42,343 bases of DNA from Candidatus Nomurabacteria bacterium GW2011_GWB1_40_7 (GCA_000994705.1 LBZL01000001.1:11207-53549); one strand, 5' to 3'. Counted from the first letter of the stretch, positions 31,462 through 39,032 are shown. Numbers and translations are program-made. The notes: generated from the letters alone by a model not told the origin.

Positions 31462-31941
31462 TTAACTGGTTTTAGACTGATCTATTTCATTGGAAATTTT
31501 TCTAATCGGCTTTTCAAGAATGTTTATCAAAATCAGAATTAAAAGAACCAAAATAGTAATAATTATGGCTAAGCTGTAAAATCCAAATCCGACAGCCATG
31601 CCGATGCCAGCCATGACCCAAAGCCCCCCCGCGGTAGTTAAACCCCTCAATTGTGAACCATAAACCATTATAGAGCCAGCTCCCAAAAACCCAACACCAA
31701 CGATTATTTGGCTAGGAATCATAATGGGATTAAATCCCGGAAGATTCATATATTTTTGCACCAGAGCCTCAGAAATTAATACAAAAACAGCTGAACCCAA
31801 AGAAACCAAAGCATGCGTTTTCATACCCGCGCCTTCACCTTTGTGCACAAAAAACCTCTCCACTCCCACTAAAAGCCCAAGCGCTACTGCGAGCACTAAT
31901 TTTAAAGTAACTTCACTGTTTTGTATAAAAAATTGTTCCAT
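31462..31941 (-). CDS. MgtC/SapB family membrane protein
   Basis: 159 residues with about five spans and the family motifs LVGVERFFVHKGEGAGMKTH, ALVSLGSAVFVLIS, GVGFLGAGSIM and RGLTTAGGLWVMAGIGMAVG. Family members support Mg-limited growth and inhibit the F-ATPase in some pathogens. The C-terminal ACT-like domain of long MgtC proteins is absent. TATAAT is exactly 6 nt before the ATG; alaS follows after 8 nt. Confidence 0.9.
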   Translation of the reverse strand: MEQFFIQNSEVTLKLVLAVALGLLVGVERFFVHKGEGAGMKTHALVSLGSAVFVLISEALVQKYMNLPGFNPIMIPSQIIVGVGFLGAGSIMVYGSQLRGLTTAGGLWVMAGIGMAVGFGFYSLAIIITILVLLILILINILEKPIRKISNEIDQSKTS

Positions 31942-31947
31942 AAGCTA

Positions 31948-31953
31948 ATTATA
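31948..31953 (-). promoter_or_regulatory. mgtC-family gene -10 box, leaderless type
   Basis: TATAAT exactly 6 nt before the ATG, overlapping the mnmA stop region. Confidence 0.7.
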
Positions 31954-33085
31954 CAACTACCCCCCCGCCCAGGCAAACATCGCCGTTATAAATAACGCAA
32001 GACTGACCGGAAGCAACTAGAATTGGCTTATTAAAAATCACTTGTGCAACACTCGGTGTTGAACATTTAACTTGACAGGATAAAAATTCGCCGTGATAAC
32101 GAATTTGCGCTAAATATTTTTTATTCTCTTTTGGGACTTCAGAAATCCAATTGGCATCTTTTAGTTTTACAAAATCCAAAACGATACTTTTCTCATCTGG
32201 GCTTTGCCTAGTTAAGTTTTGTGATACGTACAAAATATTCTTCTTTACATCTTTACCGATAACGTAATACGCCCCGTCTTTTGGAGTTTTTTTGGTAATG
32301 GTAAAACCATGCCTTTCTCCTAGGGTGTGAAAAACCGCTCCGTCGTGATAACCAATTTCTTCTCCAACCATATTTAGAACCTTTCCTCTTTTGACTTTAA
32401 TGTAGTGTTTCAAAAATTCTTTCAAATTCACCGCGCCCAGAAAACATATGCCTTGGCTGTCTTTTTTTTCGGCTACCGGCAAATTAAATTTTTTTGCCAA
32501 TTTGCGAACTTCTATCTTTTTTAGATTTCCAACTGGAAATAAAATTTTTTCCAATTGTTTCTGCTTTAATGTCCACAAAAAATAACTTTGATCCTTAGAT
32601 GAATCAATACCCTTATGTAAATGAAAATTAAAAAAATTTAAGCGTCGTGGGTTCCCTGCCCTCTTGTCTCCGAGGGCGAAGGCGCCAAATTTTTTTGAAT
32701 TTTCATTTACGGCATAATGTCCCGTCGCCACAAAATCAGCACCCATGGAAATAGCTTTTTTAAGAAATGCGCCGAATTTAATTTCTTTATTGCACAGAAC
32801 ATCCGGGTTGGGCGTTTTGCCAGCTTTATATTCCCGTATCATATAATCCGCTACTTCTTTTTTATAAACATCTTCAATATCAAAAGTTAAAAAAGGAATA
32901 TCCAAACGCGCCGCCACGCGCATGGCATCGTGGCGTTCTTCTTCTTCGTTGCATTCTAAAAAATCCGGATGCCAGGTTTTGATAAAAACCCCAACAACTT
33001 TATATCCTTGTTTTATTAGGAGCGCAGCCGAAACGGCGCTGTCTACCCCACCGGAAAGACCGACAAAAACAATATCCCTTTTCAT
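31949..33085 (-). CDS. mnmA: tRNA-specific 2-thiouridylase MnmA
   Basis: 378 residues. PP-loop FVGLSGGVDSAVSA, VFIKTWHPDF, catalytic Cys in NPDVLCNKEIKFG, the target-recognition segment GKDVKKNILYVSQ and second Cys in ASGQSCVIYNGD. It thiolates U34 of tRNA Lys/Glu/Gln. Between ATGHYA and SSKDQSYFLW the usual short loop is replaced by about 30 residues (126-156, with FALGDKRAGNPRRLNFF), encoded by a large inverted repeat. It lies 9 nt after the exonuclease gene. Confidence 0.94.
   Translation of the reverse strand: MKRDIVFVGLSGGVDSAVSAALLIKQGYKVVGVFIKTWHPDFLECNEEEERHDAMRVAARLDIPFLTFDIEDVYKKEVADYMIREYKAGKTPNPDVLCNKEIKFGAFLKKAISMGADFVATGHYAVNENSKKFGAFALGDKRAGNPRRLNFFNFHLHKGIDSSKDQSYFLWTLKQKQLEKILFPVGNLKKIEVRKLAKKFNLPVAEKKDSQGICFLGAVNLKEFLKHYIKVKRGKVLNMVGEEIGYHDGAVFHTLGERHGFTITKKTPKDGAYYVIGKDVKKNILYVSQNLTRQSPDEKSIVLDFVKLKDANWISEVPKENKKYLAQIRYHGEFLSCQVKCSTPSVAQVIFNKPILVASGQSCVIYNGDVCLGGGVVV
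32617..32710. repeat. Large inverted repeat (94 bp) inserted in mnmA
   Basis: Arms GTAAATGAAAATT-AAAAAAATTT (32617-32639) and its complement (32687-32710) pair over 23 bp with one bulged base; the GC-rich centre has a further GCCCTC / GAGGGC pair. It is read in frame by mnmA and lies in a loop that is normally short. Confidence 0.7.
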
Positions 33086-33094
33086 AATTTAAAC

Positions 33095-33622
33095 TTACAA
33101 TTCCATCAGCTTTTTGTAAAGCTCAAAGGTGGCGCGCGCGTCGGAAAGGGCTGTATGGGCGCGCTCGTTTTTTATGCCGAAACGCGCGCACAAATCACGA
33201 AGGGAAAAATGCTCTAAATCCGGCTCTTTGTGCAACTTAGCCCAAGCGATAGAAATTGTATCCAGCTTGTGATAATGCATGCTGTTTTTAATTCCCGTCT
33301 TGGTAAAAGCATATTCCAGAAATCCGGAATCAAAAGCGACATTTTGCCCGACCATAATGCAATCTTTTGTTTTTTCGGAAAAAATTTTCATTGCCTCTGC
33401 CAATGTGCGCGCGGATTCCCATTCCGCGGGATTATAATGGCTGATTCTTAGAGACACCGGGTCAGCGTCTGAAATTCGTTCCGGTTTTATTTTCAATTCA
33501 AATTCCTCAAGAATTTTAAAATCTGGCGTTGCGACAACGCAACCAATTTCAATAATCTCGTGCTTTGCCAGATCAAGTCCGGTTAATTCAATATCTATAA
33601 AAGCAAAATTATGTTTTCTCAT
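33095..33622 (-). CDS. DnaQ-like 3'-5' exonuclease
   Basis: 175 residues of the DEDDh family: FAFIDIELTGLDLAKHEIIE (ExoI, with D/E pair), GQNVAFDSGFLEYAF (ExoII) and HTALSDARATFELY (ExoIII, catalytic His). It is a stand-alone domain and could be a polymerase III epsilon-like proofreader, an RNase T/oligoribonuclease-type enzyme or a repair nuclease; sequence alone does not decide. It is tightly packed between mltG and mnmA. Confidence 0.85.
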   Translation of the reverse strand: MRKHNFAFIDIELTGLDLAKHEIIEIGCVVATPDFKILEEFELKIKPERISDADPVSLRISHYNPAEWESARTLAEAMKIFSEKTKDCIMVGQNVAFDSGFLEYAFTKTGIKNSMHYHKLDTISIAWAKLHKEPDLEHFSLRDLCARFGIKNERAHTALSDARATFELYKKLMEL

Positions 33623-33623
33623 T

Positions 33624-34559
33624 TTAATTTCCTAGATATTTTAACTTATTTTTTATATGCTCTGAAAAACTTTTCGCATAGTGAATATTGCCGTTTTTGC
33701 CATGTAGATAATAAAGATAAGGCGAACTTTGCGGATGAATGGAGGCCTTAATAGAAAGCAATCCGGGGTTCGCAATCGGATTTTCCGGCAAACCCCTTTT
33801 TTCATAAGTTTCCATCGCGGCATCAACCTGCAATGGCATATTTATAGATATTCTCTTCCACAAAATTCCAGAAATAATATCCCTATCAGCATCGCCGTTT
33901 GCTTCTCTTTCAATAATTGAAGCCATTACAATAATATCTTTTTCATTTTTGCCGGAAGAAATAATTTCCGGAAGAAACGGAGCGATTTTTTTCTCAAAAT
34001 TTTTGCTCATAGATTTTATTACATTCTCTTCATTGTCTGTGGTTGAAAAAAAATAAGTATCTGGAAAAAGATATCCTTCTAATTTTTCCGCTTCAAGCAA
34101 AAACTTTGATTTATTAAAATTCGCCAATTCTCCGACAAAGACATCCCCGATTTGATTAACATCAAAACCTTCCGGGATAGTAACCGAAATAGGCGCCATC
34201 TCATGCTCCCCCCTTGCTATCCGTCTCACAACTTTATAAACCGATAATTTATTTTTAAAATAATAGTTTGCTGATACTATCCGTTTTTCTCCGCCAAAGA
34301 TTATCACAAAAGCTTCAAACGCTATTCGAGAGCGTATAATGTGCTCATTTTTTAATTTTAAAGATACACCCCGCAGAGTCATCCCCGGCTCTATTTCTAC
34401 CATAGTCCCGGCTGGAAAATTCCTCGGCGAGCTCAAAAAGAAAAAGTAAAAAAGCAAGATTAAAACAATCAAGCCAATCGCGCAGAAGGCAATTTTTTTA
34501 ATTTTTGTGATGTTGGACACCGAGTGTTCAACATTATCTGGCAAGAAAGAATTTTCCAT
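33624..34559 (-). CDS. mltG: Endolytic murein transglycosylase MltG-like
   Basis: 311 residues from MENSFLPDNVEH; the longer frame overlaps the upstream gene. One span (FCAIGLIVLILLFYFFF) then the YceG domain: a LysM-like part (GTMVEIEPGMTLRGVSLKLK) and the catalytic IVMASIIEREANGDADRDII with the Glu that cuts glycan strands, and PLQVDAAMETYEKRG. It ends growing peptidoglycan strands. It starts one base after the stop of the TraG partner gene. Confidence 0.92.
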   Translation of the reverse strand: MENSFLPDNVEHSVSNITKIKKIAFCAIGLIVLILLFYFFFLSSPRNFPAGTMVEIEPGMTLRGVSLKLKNEHIIRSRIAFEAFVIIFGGEKRIVSANYYFKNKLSVYKVVRRIARGEHEMAPISVTIPEGFDVNQIGDVFVGELANFNKSKFLLEAEKLEGYLFPDTYFFSTTDNEENVIKSMSKNFEKKIAPFLPEIISSGKNEKDIIVMASIIEREANGDADRDIISGILWKRISINMPLQVDAAMETYEKRGLPENPIANPGLLSIKASIHPQSSPYLYYLHGKNGNIHYAKSFSEHIKNKLKYLGN

Positions 34560-34560
34560 A

Positions 34561-35919
34561 TTATATAGGCAAATTCGTAGGCGGAGAAGCTTCTTTGGAT
34601 TCAATGCGCTCAAGAGTGGGAACTTTCAAAATCTGCCCCGGGAAGTGCCACAGAGTCGCCAACTCTTCAACATTTAAAACAAAAGTTGAAGGATGAAAAT
34701 ATGGTAGCCAAAATTGCTTAATAAAAAATAAAAGAAATTTCGGAATAGTGTGATTATTTAAAATATGGCGCATTGGAAGATGAAAAAAGGAACGTTCTTG
34801 AAATTCATGAAGCATTCTGTTTGCCAAAATCATCACTTTCTCTGAAGAAAGCGGAAAAAATTGGGTATTAAAAGCGTCTGCCTGAGTAGAGTTTACGCGG
34901 GTAAATGCGTTAGAATCAGGTCTTTCGTATTGGCGGAAAATGAGACGAATATTTCTTCTATTGTTCATGTCAAACGCTTCTTTTTTCCCCATATACATAA
35001 CTCGAATACCGGTATCAAAACCTATTTTGGAAACTTTTGAAACCATCCCTTCTACGGTTTTTTTCAAATAGTCCGGAACACGAACCTCTATTCTCTCTCC
35101 TTCGTCATGTATTTTGGTATAGGGCTTTAAGAATTTAAGCTGTTGGTTTCTGGCTTCCTCTACCCAGTCGTGTTTACCAAACCATGTGCCATATTCTTTT
35201 TTTGAAGGCGTAATGACAATTTGCATCCACATTTGTTCTCCTTTTTGGAGCGATCCGAAAAGCTCTATCACTGGAGAAATAGGGTCAACCTTAAACTCTT
35301 CGTCCGGGTCCTTATCTAATCCGAAATCAACATAGGTCTTGATTGGATAGGCTTCTGGTTTTACTAAAGCGAATTCACATCCCCAGCCGTTCCAATCGCT
35401 CTTCGAAGAAATTTCATCAACCGCTAAAGTGTAATCTTCCACCGTCTTTATTTGCGCTTGGGGGTATTGCGCGTATATTTGCGTTTCAATTAAACCCTTG
35501 ACGCGCGTCGGCGTTCGTATATAAAAATGCACTTGCCCGTCTATGGAGGCAATCTCCAAGGAAAACCAAAACCATACGGCTCCCTGCCAATATTGCTCTT
35601 TGCCTCCTTTCATGCTCCAGTGATAAAGAGCGTTGGTTATAAAAAGCTCCATTGCTTTCGGACTTCGTAAAACTTCGCGCGGAGGAATTATTTCAAGCAG
35701 AACAAAATCTATTCCGGAAATAAAATCCTGCTGAATGTAATGGATCCAAAATTTCCAAGCCACCCAGCCCAAAAAGGCTGTTCCGGTCAAAGATAAAACT
35801 CCCATTACCAGATTGAATTTCCAAACAAAAAAACCAAGGACTATAATCGCAATCCAAATCCAATGTTCTTTTATAAAATTAAAAAAAGATTCCTCAATCG
35901 AAGCGCCTTCTTCAGTCAT
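34561..35919 (-). CDS. Membrane partner of TraG/VirD4-like ATPases, uncharacterised
   Basis: 452 residues. Two N-terminal spans (WIWIAIIVLGFFVWKF and VMGVLSLTGTAFLGWVAWKF), then a soluble alpha/beta domain with IPPREVLRSPKAMELF, DGQVHFYIRTPTRVKGLIET and the C-terminal LATLWHFPGQILKVPTLERI ending in PPTNLP. I believe this domain is the N-terminal half found fused to, or beside, TraG-like motors in CPR; the motors at 13163 and 15381 lack anchors and begin right after where this protein ends. It heads the mltG-exonuclease-mnmA run. Confidence 0.65.
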   Translation of the reverse strand: MTEEGASIEESFFNFIKEHWIWIAIIVLGFFVWKFNLVMGVLSLTGTAFLGWVAWKFWIHYIQQDFISGIDFVLLEIIPPREVLRSPKAMELFITNALYHWSMKGGKEQYWQGAVWFWFSLEIASIDGQVHFYIRTPTRVKGLIETQIYAQYPQAQIKTVEDYTLAVDEISSKSDWNGWGCEFALVKPEAYPIKTYVDFGLDKDPDEEFKVDPISPVIELFGSLQKGEQMWMQIVITPSKKEYGTWFGKHDWVEEARNQQLKFLKPYTKIHDEGERIEVRVPDYLKKTVEGMVSKVSKIGFDTGIRVMYMGKKEAFDMNNRRNIRLIFRQYERPDSNAFTRVNSTQADAFNTQFFPLSSEKVMILANRMLHEFQERSFFHLPMRHILNNHTIPKFLLFFIKQFWLPYFHPSTFVLNVEELATLWHFPGQILKVPTLERIESKEASPPTNLPI

Positions 35920-35925
35920 GCTTAT

Positions 35926-35931
35926 ATTTTA
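35926..35931 (-). promoter_or_regulatory. -10 box of the membrane-partner gene, leaderless type
   Basis: TAAAAT exactly 6 nt before the ATG. Confidence 0.55.
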
Positions 35932-35961
35932 ATACAAATAAAGGAAAAAATACAGCAAAAG

Positions 35962-36610
35962 TTAATTTATGTACTTTAGAATTTCTCCTTCTAACCTTTT
36001 GGCATTGCCATGTCTAAGTAGCCCCAAATAAGATTGCACGGTATCAAAATTTCCTCGTTTCTTTTTTATACCATGAAACATCCTGCGTTTTGTTATAGTC
36101 CTTACTACTCTATGGTCTGGAAACAAAACCCAACCCAAAAAGTCCACACCTGAAGCGACAGAGCTTATAGATAATTTTGCTGGATGCAAAGAAAGTTTGA
36201 GTTCATTTTCCAGAAAATATTTTATTTTAACTTACCTTCTCAAGCCATTTTCTATCTTGAAACAAAATTACAAAATCGTCCGCATAGCGAATATAATATT
36301 TCGCTTTGATTTTATGTTTCATAAATTGGTCAAATTCATTCATGTAAATATTTACCAGCAGTTGTGAAGTTAAATTACCCAGTGGCAAACCCTTCTTGCA
36401 TATATCAGCGATAGCGTATATATGTTTTTGAGAAGAAAAGCTATCTATCACCTGTCCCAACAACCAAAGAATGTCTTTATCCTGTATATATTTTTCCAAA
36501 ATTGATTTTAAAATGTTGTGATCAATGTTCGCAAAGAATTTTTTGATGTCTCCTTTTAAAACCCAAACGGCTTTCGTATGGTTTTTTGATACTTGATACC
36601 TTGAAAATAC
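35962..36610 (-). pseudogene. DGR-type reverse transcriptase, truncated and frameshifted
   Basis: Two frames make one RT. The first (about 36603-36222) has LKGDIKKFFANIDHNIL, KGLPLGNLTSQLLVNIYMNE and YYIRYADDFVIL; GNLTSQ instead of the group II intron QGGxLSP is the mark of DGR enzymes, and YADD is the catalytic centre. After WLEKVS one extra T brings a stop; skipping it gives KIKYFLENELKLSLHPAKLS, then GVDFLGWVLFPDH to the end. The N-terminal 100 or so residues (early RT motifs) are missing: similarity stops near SKNHTKAVW, where an Avd-like fragment begins on the other strand. Sequencing error cannot be excluded for the frameshift but not for the missing end. Confidence 0.85.
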
Positions 36611-36762
36611 TTCTGATGGTGTTGTGGGAAGCAAAATCAATAGACGATAAAAAATATATTGCTCTGTCTGTAAAAATAGAAGAAATTGGAAAGATGCTCG
36701 GGGGTTGGAATGGACAGCTCCTAAAACAAAACTCTCCCGCCGTAAGGACGAGAGAGAAATGA
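36595..36762 (+). pseudogene. Avd-like four-helix-bundle fragment (C-terminal part)
   Basis: An open frame without a start, 55 codons, reading DTLKILLMVLWEAKSIDDKK, then KIEEIGKMLGGWNGQLLKQN and TGA. The pattern (helix with LW-E-K, KKYIALS, IGKMLGGW) is that of the C-terminal helices of DGR accessory protein Avd / S23-type four-helix bundles. The N-terminal half is absent; upstream the frame runs antisense into the RT remnant. It ends 8 nt before the template repeat. Orientation is opposite to the RT, which is unusual. Confidence 0.55.
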
Positions 36763-36770
36763 AGTGATTT

Positions 36771-36895
36771 GCGGAGGAGGCAGCGGGGTTGTTGTCGTTC
36801 CAATCGTTGTCGAGCCAGTTGTAGTTCGAGATGACCTTGCCCTCGTTCCAGTACCCATACCGGACATACAGGTTGCCGTTCGACGGGTTGCGGAA
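36771..36895 (-). repeat. DGR template repeat (TR)
   Basis: 125 bp. Compared with the variable repeat at 37232-37356 it differs at 18 positions; in every case the template base on the minus strand is A. The template is rich in AAC/TAC codons, e.g. ISNYNWLDNDWNDNNPAA, typical for maximising diversity at A. The 18-bp A-free end (GGGG...CCGC side, 36771-36788) is identical in both and is the expected initiation site of mutagenic homing. Confidence 0.96.
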
Positions 36896-37139
36896 ATATG
36901 TAAGATGCCTTCCGTGCCACCACCCCTTGAATGCTCTCGAGGTTGTATCGTATTTGGCATCTTTAATGCCCTAGCACCTTACACCAAGTAACTTCATTTT
37001 TGAAGTGTCTACGTATATCACCCTATTTGAAACCTTAGTCGCAAATACTCTCGATATACGGATACTGGATTCGGTAGCGAGAAACCGTAGTCGCCCGCGT
37101 ATTCACCTACTACCATATTTATTTTATCAAAATAGAAAC
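36896..37139 (-). ncRNA. Presumed TR RNA upstream region
   Basis: No convincing gene lies here. On the minus strand, upstream of TR, small hairpins are seen: ACTTC/GAAGT and GGCAT-TAAAG-ATGCC. DGR template RNAs need flanking structured sequence, so this is probably the 5' part of the TR transcript; the exact ends are unknown. A 32-codon frame near 37018-37113 lacks support. Confidence 0.4.
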
Positions 37140-37168
37140 AAAAATGCCCCTTCCTTTCGGTTGGGGCA
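37140..37168 (-). terminator. Terminator after the DGR target gene
   Basis: On the minus strand TGCCCC / GGGGCA, 6-bp stem with a 12-nt loop followed by TTTTT, 60 nt after the target gene stop. Confidence 0.75.
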
Positions 37169-37211
37169 CCCGTTATACGCACATCGGGAGAGCGGTTGGC
37201 CAAAATTGGCC

Positions 37212-37229
37212 GATCTGAGCGCTAAGATC
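37212..37229. repeat. Inverted repeat just downstream of the variable repeat
   Basis: GATCTGAGCGCTAAGATC, palindromic except for one G/A pair, starting 3 bp after the variable repeat and overlapping the stop codon. In phage BPP-1 a hairpin/cruciform a few bases after VR promotes retrohoming; this has the same place. Confidence 0.65.
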
Positions 37230-37787
37230 AAGCGGAGGAGGCAGCGGGGAGGTTGACGAGCCAAGCGCCGTCGAGCCAGCGGTAGCTCGAGATGACCTTG
37301 CCCTCGCTCCAGCACCCACACCGGACACACAGGTCGCCGTCCGACGGGTCGCGGAAGATATCATCCCAGAAAACCTGACTGTCCTTCTTCCAGTTTTCCG
37401 GGTAGAGTTCGGGGTGTTCGACGAGGTAGTCGAGCACCTTTGCACTCACGTTTCCGCCTCTCTTCTCGAGCTCCTTGCGGAGGGTGTGGCCTTCGACCAT
37501 CTTCCCATTCTTCTGCTTACGCGAGAAAAACAGGCCGAGTGGCTTACCGTTGAGGCAGAGGTCGTCTCCGCGACGTTCGAGCTTGACGATACCCGCACCG
37601 CGGTGAACTTCGAGCACGGCGCCGTCAAACGGCAACCGGGCCGGTGAACCGAGGTCGATCACGTGATCGATCGGCTTGATCTCGTGCGTGCCGTGGAGCA
37701 CGCCCAAGATGGCGGAGAGCTTGTCCTCGTGGCCGTGATTGCGAGCTCGTGAGAAACTCCGACACTAATTTCGGACGCGGTTGCCAT
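37228..37787 (-). CDS. DGR target protein with C-terminal variable lectin-like domain (apparent frameshift)
   Basis: The ATG at 37787 has a Shine-Dalgarno (AAAGGA) and reads MATASEISVGVSHELAIT. Near 37733-37737 the frame must slip by one base to continue as GHEDKLSAILGVLHGTHEIK and on to the stop at 37228. Otherwise only a TTG at 37707 could start the main frame. About 185 residues. The C-terminal part (DGDLCVRCGCWSEGKVISSY) is the C-type-lectin-like scaffold holding the diversified residues; VEGHTLRKELEKRGGN precedes it. No signal peptide is visible. Codons are GC-rich. Confidence 0.85.
37232..37356 (-). repeat. DGR variable repeat (VR)
   Basis: 125 bp at the extreme 3' end of the target gene. 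It changes 14 residues relative to the TR reading (N to D, S, R, G or L; Y to C; D to A or V), for example ISNYNWLDNDW to ISSYRWLDGAW. There are no differences at non-adenine template positions. Confidence 0.96.
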
Positions 37788-37861
37788 TTGGCACATCCTT
37801 TCTTTGACACATCCCGTCAGGACGCATCGGTTAGGTTTTTGCCAGAGGACCAACCACTACG

Positions 37862-37914
37862 GTGGTCATAGCCATAAAATTCCGAACATGTCAGAATCTC
37901 GTGGCTACGACCAC
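37862..37914 (-). promoter_or_regulatory. Long hairpin in the target-gene leader
   Basis: GTGGTCATAGCCA (37862-37874) pairs with TGGCTACGACCAC (37902-37914) over 13 bp with a single wobble; loop of 27 nt. It lies in the roughly 155-nt 5' leader of the DGR target, the longest leader in the window. Confidence 0.6.
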
Positions 37915-37950
37915 ATTCAGGGGTGAATTAAGGAAAAGAACTACCTTTAA

Positions 37951-37978
37951 ATGATAGCATATTTTAGCAAAAAGTCAA
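37951..37978 (-). promoter_or_regulatory. Promoter of the DGR target gene
   Basis: On the minus strand TTGACT (37973-37978), 16-nt spacer, TATCAT (37951-37956). Confidence 0.65.
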
Positions 37979-37994
37979 GAGAATTCAGATTTTG

Positions 37995-39026
37995 TTACGC
38001 TAAAGTATAAAGTCCGTTTTTGGTCTTTTTGAAATATTTTGAGTTGGCTAGGTTTACCAAAATAGTATTTTTCTTGAAATATCTTTCTTTCATTACTTTC
38101 GCCACAATATCATCTTTTGATAACGGCTCCTTTCCCCTCTTCAAAATATCTTGAATTACTTCTCGAGCAATGCCGGTCTTATAACCCCATTCAGCCAAGG
38201 CATACATTCCCCTGCCGACTAGAACAAAACGAAGATCTCTAATGAGCTCGTTGTGGCAAGTGGCATAGTGTATTTTCTTGCCGAAAGTTTTAGAAATAGC
38301 GTCCGCCACTTCTTTAAAATGCATAGGCGAGCCATGCCGTCTCATTACCAGAAAAGCGTAATCCTTGACTCCGCGGGTGCGGATATTGGGTGAAGAAGCC
38401 TTGCCCCATTCGCCCAATGGATTTTTTGCCACAGACTTGGACATGGAAAGCCATCTCTTGGCAATTTCTTCATCTCTATACTGTTCGGAAACATTTTTCA
38501 TTTGCTCAAAGAATTTTTTAATCATTTCTGTCTCAGGAATAAGGTCTTCGTCTTTCAAGCTCGCGTAAAGTTTTTTGAGAGCATCGTGCACTTTGTCGGT
38601 CATTTCGTCATCCACGCTCCAACGGGCGTGGAAGTGCTCATCTTCGCGGTGCTTTTTGAAGGCATCGCCCAGCACTAAGAAAAAATTGATATGGTTTTGA
38701 GTTGCCTTATCTTTTGAAATATGGGGCAGTAATTCATGCTCGGCGACAATTGACCCTAATTTATGTATCAGCTGTTTAAGCTCGGCGAAAACCGCCTGCT
38801 CGTTTTTATAAGCATCAGATTTTTTGATTAAATTAATTGCCGCATCTTCAACTTGGCGAACCCGCTCTCGGGTAATACCGTATTTTTTGCCAATTTCTTC
38901 AAGCGTCTTTCTTTTTCCGTCAACCGTCAAGCCGAAACGATTCATAATCACGTCCCCCGCGCGGCTTTGAAGATGTGAGGTTATTTTTTGAGTGACTTTT
39001 TTAGGTTTGAAAGATATTGTTGGCAT
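37995..39026 (-). CDS. Sigma-70 region 4 / HARE-HTH fusion protein
   Basis: 343 residues. Residues about 22-70 are sigma region 4: MNRFGLTVDGKRKTLEEIGK, then the HTH YGITRERVRQVEDAAINLIK. No regions 1-3 are present. A long helical middle leads to HARE-HTH (MHFKEVADAISKTFGKKIHY ... LRFVLVGRGMYALAEWGY) and a second small winged helix (LSKDDIVAKVMKERYF ... YFKKTKNGLYTLA). HARE-HTH occurs in RNA polymerase delta and chromatin proteins. The combination suggests an RNA-polymerase-associated regulator; mechanism unknown. TATAAT is exactly 6 nt before the ATG. Confidence 0.82.
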   Translation of the reverse strand: MPTISFKPKKVTQKITSHLQSRAGDVIMNRFGLTVDGKRKTLEEIGKKYGITRERVRQVEDAAINLIKKSDAYKNEQAVFAELKQLIHKLGSIVAEHELLPHISKDKATQNHINFFLVLGDAFKKHREDEHFHARWSVDDEMTDKVHDALKKLYASLKDEDLIPETEMIKKFFEQMKNVSEQYRDEEIAKRWLSMSKSVAKNPLGEWGKASSPNIRTRGVKDYAFLVMRRHGSPMHFKEVADAISKTFGKKIHYATCHNELIRDLRFVLVGRGMYALAEWGYKTGIAREVIQDILKRGKEPLSKDDIVAKVMKERYFKKNTILVNLANSKYFKKTKNGLYTLA

Positions 39027-39032
39027 AATTAT

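Noticed and set aside
36721-36960. Minus-strand frames covering the template repeat
   Set aside because: The TR resembles coding sequence because it copies the target's 3' end; the frame reading GNLYVRYGYW has no start or partner domain and is template RNA.
37018-37203. 61-codon minus-strand frame between target gene and TR
   Set aside because: It crosses the target's terminator and has no ribosome site or recognisable domain.
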